In this document: in pieces, positions 6,171-9,605 of the stretch
Layout: every line of letters begins with the position of its first letter
Numbering within the stretch: the stretch's first letter is position 1
Assembly (NCBI GenBank): GCA_038223055.1
Contig: JBBRHF010000168.1
Location: forward strand, 1-9,605
Length of the DNA stretch: 9,605 nucleotides
Reading direction: 5' to 3'
Source of the DNA: JBBRHF01 sp038223055
GTDB taxonomy: Bacteria > Actinomycetota > Actinomycetes > JACCUZ01
The notes under the pieces: model-generated
Told to the model about the DNA's origin: nothing
Database searches by the model: none
Seen by the model: only the letters and a program-made list of their open reading frames with translations
Position numbers and translations under genes: made by a program

Positions 6171-6935
6171 TCAGCGTAGGTTGACGAAATCGCCGATCGA
6201 GGTGCCCGCGGCGTAGTTGGTCGTGCCGGGGAATCGGGCGTACCACGTGCCGTCCTGCGTAGCCGGGAAGCTCGCCGAGAACGACCCGAACCGGCTGGTC
6301 GTGGACCTTCCCACCCGCACGGCGGTGCTCGATCCGGTCGCCCGGAACAGGTAGTCGATCGGCTTGCCGGCGTAGGCGACGTAGCGGCCGGTCGGGGTGA
6401 GCCGGCGCAGCGTGCCGCGCACCGTGATGTCGCGACCCTTGGCGACCGGCTCGGGAGTGGCGTTGCGGGTGAGCAATGTGTTGCGCCGGACGTGGAACGA
6501 GAGCACTGTCGAGGCCACCCGGCCGTCGCGGTCGGTGACCCGCAGGAACAGCTTGGTCCGCCCGGTGAGATCGGCCCGGAAGAACTGCAGGTGCGACGTC
6601 CAGGTGCCGGTGGTCGGCGTTCCGGATGAGCGCCGGACGGGGAAGAACTCCGAGTCCGGCAGGCCCATCTCGACCAGGGCGATGCCGGCCGCCCCGCCGG
6701 TCCCGTCGCCGCAGGCATCGCTCGCGCTCACCGAAGCGGCCATCACGGTCGGGCCGGTCGCGTAGGTGACGACGTCAGACACCCGAGTCGCGGTGATCCT
6801 CGGGTCGCACGGCAAGGCCGCGGCGGCGGGCGTTCCCGCCTGGACCGCGGTCACGGTGGCGAAAAGCCCCGCAGTGAGCAGCGCGCCGGTGAGCCGTGCC
6901 CTCGGTGACCACGAGCCCCTCATAGGCCAACGCAT
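6171..6935 (-). CDS. Secreted beta-rich protein, actinobacterial family of unknown function
   Basis: This 254-residue exported protein starts at ATG 6935, supported by GGAGGG eight bases upstream (6944-6949 on the opposite strand). A signal peptide covers about residues 1-40 (basic start, hydrophobic core about 15-29, cleavage near Ala-Ala-Ala-Ala-Leu). The mature part begins with a Cys (43) that may pair with Cys75, the only other cysteine after the signal. An Ig-like region at about 45-150 follows. A second domain (about 160-254) carries the pattern Val-Arg-Gly-Thr-Leu, Tyr-Ala-Gly-Lys-Pro-Ile, Gly-Thr-Trp-Tyr-Ala-Arg-Phe-X-Gly-Thr, Gly-Asp-Phe-Val. I recognise this from many uncharacterised streptomycete and related secreted proteins. 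No catalytic residues are apparent. It is the last gene of the minus-strand block and converges on PFK. Extracellular or wall-associated location is likely; function is unknown. Confidence 0.8.
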   Translation of the reverse strand: MRWPMRGSWSPRARLTGALLTAGLFATVTAVQAGTPAAAALPCDPRITATRVSDVVTYATGPTVMAASVSASDACGDGTGGAAGIALVEMGLPDSEFFPVRRSSGTPTTGTWTSHLQFFRADLTGRTKLFLRVTDRDGRVASTVLSFHVRRNTLLTRNATPEPVAKGRDITVRGTLRRLTPTGRYVAYAGKPIDYLFRATGSSTAVRVGRSTTSRFGSFSASFPATQDGTWYARFPGTTNYAAGTSIGDFVNLR

Positions 6936-6980
6936 GGGTGCTGCCCTCCACTCGGGACGTATCGAATGACGAGCCTACCG

Positions 6981-7018
6981 TTGCCGTCCGGACATTTCCC
7001 TCAACCGCGGGACGGCAA
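6981..7018 (-). terminator. Inverted repeat around the stop of the gluconokinase remnant
   Basis: TTGCCGTCC (6981-6989) and GGACGGCAA (7010-7018) form a perfect 9-bp stem with a 20-nt loop holding the TGA of the remnant (7001-7003). It lies between the remnant and the secreted-protein gene (start 6935, same strand). It could therefore terminate the kinase/aminotransferase transcript, leaving the secreted protein with its own promoter in the bases just after it. There is no T-tract. The structure is seen; the role is inferred. Confidence 0.45.
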
Positions 7019-7869
7019 TCCGGTGTCGCCGAACTCGAGCGGGAACCCCGGGGCCAGCAGCCGCAGCGACCTGAAGGTGGGCACCAGAGCGTCGAAGATC
7101 GCGGCGAACACCGGCGCCCACCGAATCGACGAGGCCGAGGGCCGCCATGCCGAGCAGCGCCGCCCCGAAGCTGGAGCCCTCGTGCCCCTCCGGGAAGCAC
7201 GCCAGCTTGGCGCGTAGCAGAACACGCCGCCGAGGGGGTCGACGGCGGGCCGTTCGACCATGACCGGCAGCGCCGCTGGTTCCGATCGAGCAGGCCGCCA
7301 CCCCCCTGGCGCACGGCGCCGATGCCGATGCCGATGCCGAGGTTGGCCAACGGGCCGTCGCCGGCGCCGACCACGACCGGGGTGTCGGCGGGCAACCCGG
7401 TGGCGGAGGCGAGCGAGTGGTCGGTGACCAGCACGTCGCACAGCGGGGCCAGCACGTAGTCCTTGATGCCGACCCAGTGGCCGACCTGCTTGCACAGCTG
7501 GGGTTCTTGCTCGCGGAACCAGACCAGCTTGGGCAGCGGTGACATCGGGTGCATGGGCGTTCCCGTACGCCGGTGCAGCTCCAGCCCGCCAGGCGACGCC
7601 CGCAGCCGCTCGGCCTGCTCGGCGGCCCGCGAGTCGGCCGAGCTGAACGACAGGCCGGCGACCGCGGTGCCGACTCGCGCCACGACCTGACGGGTCGTCT
7701 CCAGCACCGCGGCGTAGATCTCGTCGGGGTCCTGCTCGGCGTAGCCCGGGGCCGGCTCGTGCAGCGGGTAGGCCACGGCGTGGGAGGCCAGCGGGTGTCC
7801 CCCGGTGTCGAAGGCGACGGCCTTGGTGCTCGTGGTTCCGATGTCGACGCCGATGACCACGCCGGTCAC
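7001..7869 (-). pseudogene. Decayed gluconokinase, FGGY carbohydrate kinase family
   Basis: An intact homologue would phosphorylate gluconate with ATP, feeding the pentose-phosphate pathway. The remnant opens at GTG 7869 with VIGVDIGTTSTK, the FGGY N-terminal phosphate-binding motif, then HPMSPLPKLVWF, typical of gluconokinases. It is broken repeatedly. Two segments appear lost in frame: near 7636, where SFSSA joins DSRAAEQ, and near 7392, where SATGL joins PADTPVVVGAGDG. At 7301-7306 a six-base G run shifts frame into AACSIGTSGA. Near 7265-7275 a second shift leads to VMVERPAVDPLGG. Near 7205 a large loss joins VFCYA, out of frame, to FPEGHEGSSFGAALLG. Near 7118 another joins GLVDS to VFAAIFDALVPTF, ending at TGA 7001. 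Only about 290 codons' worth remains of a family usually near 500. It begins one base after the aminotransferase stop, so it was probably co-transcribed. Confidence 0.88.
7321..7338 (-). repeat. Hexanucleotide expansion inside the kinase remnant
   Basis: GATGCC occurs three times in a row. On the coding (minus) strand this gives three Gly-Ile pairs within Leu-Gly-Ile-Gly-Ile-Gly-Ile-Gly-Ala, where intact gluconokinases have, from memory, a single Gly-X-Gly step after DGPLANLG. It preserves frame and looks like slippage expansion tolerated after loss of function. Confidence 0.75.
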
Positions 7870-7870
7870 G

Positions 7871-9082
7871 TCAGGAAAGCTCGGAGAGCACAGCGGTGAG
7901 CTGGTCGATCGCCCACTCGAGATCGCTGTGGTCGATCGTCAGCGGCGGCGCGAGGCGGATGGTCGACCCGTGCGTGTCCTTGGCCAGCACGCCGTGCGCA
8001 GCCAGAACCTCGCAGACCCGGCGGCCGCTGCCGAGAGACGGATCGACGTCGATGCCCGCCCAGAGCCCTCGCCCCCGCACCGCGACGAGTCCCTCCCCGA
8101 CGAGCAGGCCGAGCCGACGGTGCAGCACGGCTCCGAGCTCCTTCGCCCGCTGCTGGTAGACCCCGGTGCCCAGCAGCCGAACAACCGCCCGCCCCACCGC
8201 GCAGGCCAGCGGGTTCCCGCCGAAAGTGCTGCCGTGCTCACCCGGTTTGAGCACGCCGAGGATGTCGCGGCGGCCGACCACGGCGCTGACCGGCAGGATC
8301 CCCCCGCCCAGTGCCTTGCCCAACGTCATCAGGTCCGGCTTGGCGCCCTCGTGCTGCCAGGCGAACGTGTCGCCGGTCCGCCCGAGCCCGGACTGGATCT
8401 CGTCCAGCACAAACAGCACGTTGCGCTCGGTGCACAGCGCCCGGACGTCGGAGAGGTAACCGGGGTGTGGCACCACGACGCCGGCTTCGCCCTGGATCGG
8501 CTCGAGCAGCACGGCGACGGTGGTGTCGTCGACGGCCGCGGCGAGCGCGCTGGCATCGTCGTACGGCACGATCCGGAAGCCGGGGGTGTAGGGGCCATAG
8601 TCGTCGCGCGCCAGGTCGTCGGTGGAGAAGCTCACCAGGGTGGTCGTGCGGCCGTGGAAGTTCCCGTGCGCCACCACGATCGTGGCGAGGCCGTCGGGGA
8701 CCCCCTTCACCAGATAGCCCCACTTGCGGCTCACCTTGATCGCGCTCTCCACCGCTTCGGCGCCGGTGTTCATCGGCAGCACCAGGTCGGTGCCCGCGAG
8801 ATCGGCCAGCTCGGCACAGAACGGCCCCAGCTGGTCGTGATGGAAGGCCCGGCTCGTCAAGGTGACGCGGTCCAGCTGGGACCGGGCGGCGGCGAGCAGA
8901 TCGGGGTGGCAGTGGCCGAAGTTCAACGCGGAGTAGCCCGCGAGGCAGTCCAGGTAGCGACGGCCTTCCATGTCGGTGACCCAGGCCCCGCTGGCCTCGG
9001 CCACCACGATGGGCAGCGGCGCGTAGTTGCGGGCGGAGCGCTGCTCGGCCAGCGCGATCAACGTCTCGGATTCGGTGGCCAT
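7871..9082 (-). CDS. rocD: Ornithine--oxo-acid aminotransferase (ornithine delta-aminotransferase)
   Basis: This 403-residue class III PLP-dependent enzyme moves the delta-amino group of ornithine to 2-oxoglutarate, giving glutamate 5-semialdehyde and glutamate. It belongs to arginine/ornithine catabolism and links to proline synthesis. Lys256 in TLGKALGGG is the Schiff-base lysine, and Asp227 in VLDEIQSGLGRTG binds the PLP ring nitrogen. Family marks of ornithine transaminases are GYSALNFGHCHP (49-60), TSRAFHHDQ (77-85), MNTGAEAVE (104-112), KWGYLVKG (120-127) and EPIQGEAGV (194-202). Length fits the family. ATG 9082 was chosen because homology begins there and a weak GGGTGGA lies 11 bases upstream. 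The frame is open further upstream but that part overlaps xylulokinase and looks non-coding. Its stop (7871-7873) is followed after one base by the GTG of the gluconokinase remnant. A 61-bp gap separates it from the upstream xylulokinase. Confidence 0.94.
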   Translation of the reverse strand: MATESETLIALAEQRSARNYAPLPIVVAEASGAWVTDMEGRRYLDCLAGYSALNFGHCHPDLLAAARSQLDRVTLTSRAFHHDQLGPFCAELADLAGTDLVLPMNTGAEAVESAIKVSRKWGYLVKGVPDGLATIVVAHGNFHGRTTTLVSFSTDDLARDDYGPYTPGFRIVPYDDASALAAAVDDTTVAVLLEPIQGEAGVVVPHPGYLSDVRALCTERNVLFVLDEIQSGLGRTGDTFAWQHEGAKPDLMTLGKALGGGILPVSAVVGRRDILGVLKPGEHGSTFGGNPLACAVGRAVVRLLGTGVYQQRAKELGAVLHRRLGLLVGEGLVAVRGRGLWAGIDVDPSLGSGRRVCEVLAAHGVLAKDTHGSTIRLAPPLTIDHSDLEWAIDQLTAVLSELS

Positions 9083-9143
9083 GCCGCGAGCATTCCACCC
9101 GCCGCCGGCTCGCTCGACGGCCGCACGCTCGGCGGTCCTGCGC

Positions 9144-9605
9144 TCAGCGTCGATGCGCGACGATGAGCTCGCGGGCGGCGGCGTAGTGCTCGAGGACGGA
9201 GGTGGCCGGTTCCGCTTCGTGGACCTCGGTGCCCGAGAGCTCCCAGTTCGGCGGGGCGTCGCCGCCCAGCAGGATCCAGGCGGCCTGCCGGGCCGCGCCG
9301 TCGGCGACGTACTCCCCCGGGACCGGGACGGCCACCGGGTGACCGAGGACGGCCGGCGCCAGCGCCCGAACTGCAGCCGCCCGGGCGCCGCCACCGACCA
9401 GGAGGACCCGGGTCAGTGACACGCCTTGGGCTTCCACCGCAGCCAGCCCGGCCGCGAGGCCGCACAGCAGTCCCTCCACTGCGGCCCGGGCCAGGTGGGC
9501 GGGGGTCATGGTGGACCGGCGCAGCCCGTGCAGCGCCCCGGTCGCGTCGGGCAGGTTGGGTGTGCGTTCGCCCTCGAGGTAGGGCACCAGCACCAGCCCG
9601 TCGGC
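9144..9605 (-). CDS. xylB: Xylulokinase, C-terminal part (runs off the window)
   Basis: The visible 153 codons are the C-terminal third of an FGGY-family kinase that phosphorylates D-xylulose to xylulose 5-phosphate for the pentose-phosphate pathway. The start lies beyond base 9605; the frame is open to the edge. Recognisable segments are LVPYLEGERTPNLPDATGAL near the left of the visible protein, a helix ARAAVEGLLCGLAAGL, the ATP-site glycine motif LLVGGGARAAAVRALAP, and PGEYVADGAARQAAW. The combination Glu-Gly-Glu-Arg-Thr-Pro-Asn with Gly-Gly-Gly-Ala-Arg is typical of actinobacterial xylulokinases rather than glycerol or gluconate kinases. The TGA is at 9144-9146, and the aminotransferase follows 61 bp downstream on the same strand, so co-transcription is plausible. 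The N-terminal nucleotide and sugar motifs cannot be checked here. Confidence 0.88.
   Translation of the reverse strand, partial: ADGLVLVPYLEGERTPNLPDATGALHGLRRSTMTPAHLARAAVEGLLCGLAAGLAAVEAQGVSLTRVLLVGGGARAAAVRALAPAVLGHPVAVPVPGEYVADGAARQAAWILLGGDAPPNWELSGTEVHEAEPATSVLEHYAAARELIVAHRR

Noticed and set aside
5290..6216. 308-codon plus-strand frame overlapping the PFK C-half
   Set aside because: It is a frame-shifted reading of the PFK sequence, dominated by Arg, Pro and Ala.
7805..9166. 453-codon plus-strand open frame opposite the aminotransferase
   Set aside because: It is antisense to a clearly recognised aminotransferase with intact catalytic motifs. The peptide is low-complexity and matches no family. 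Long antisense frames are common in DNA this GC-rich.
9083..9394. Extended N-terminus of the aminotransferase
   Set aside because: The extra 104 codons overlap the xylulokinase gene and are Arg/Pro/Ser-rich. Homology to ornithine aminotransferases begins near the ATG at 9082.

Overview
The window is GC-rich DNA (about 70% by eye), with strong G/C preference at third codon positions and GTG starts. Together with the gene content (a DUF445 protein, alanine-rich secreted proteins, xylulokinase next to ornithine aminotransferase), this points to an actinobacterium. I cannot place it to genus. I see no tRNA, rRNA, CRISPR array, transposase or phage gene.

Layout. Bases 1-320 have no gene I can support. 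They hold a strong 11-bp-arm hairpin (162-204) and four tandem 21-bp units, each carrying a GACGTC palindrome (210-293). A small one-helix membrane protein (321-542, minus) diverges across a 50-bp gap from a DUF445 membrane protein (593-1885, plus). Next on the plus strand come a large secreted multidomain protein (2032-3885) and a 743-residue phosphofructokinase (3920-6151). A convergent minus-strand block follows: a 254-residue secreted beta-rich protein (6171-6935), a decayed FGGY gluconokinase (7001-7869), an ornithine aminotransferase (7871-9082), and the C-terminal part of a xylulokinase that runs off the right edge (9144-9605).

The most striking gene is the phosphofructokinase. It is a fused tandem duplication: the N-terminal half keeps the catalytic residues, and the C-terminal half has lost the catalytic aspartate, the phosphate-loop GGDGS and two substrate-site arginines. 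That is the layout of the animal and fungal allosteric enzyme, not of the usual bacterial PFK of about 320-340 residues. In metabolic terms, PFK, xylulokinase and the lost gluconokinase are entry or commitment steps of glycolysis and the pentose-phosphate pathway. The aminotransferase belongs to arginine/ornithine catabolism and lies, almost without spacing, between the two FGGY kinase genes.

The gluconokinase remnant shows stepwise decay: two apparent in-frame internal losses, a G-run frameshift, a second frameshift, two further out-of-frame losses and a three-copy hexanucleotide. I found no clear evidence of a new defence or mobile system. The best leads are the eukaryotic-type PFK, the phased GACGTC repeats and the decaying kinase.
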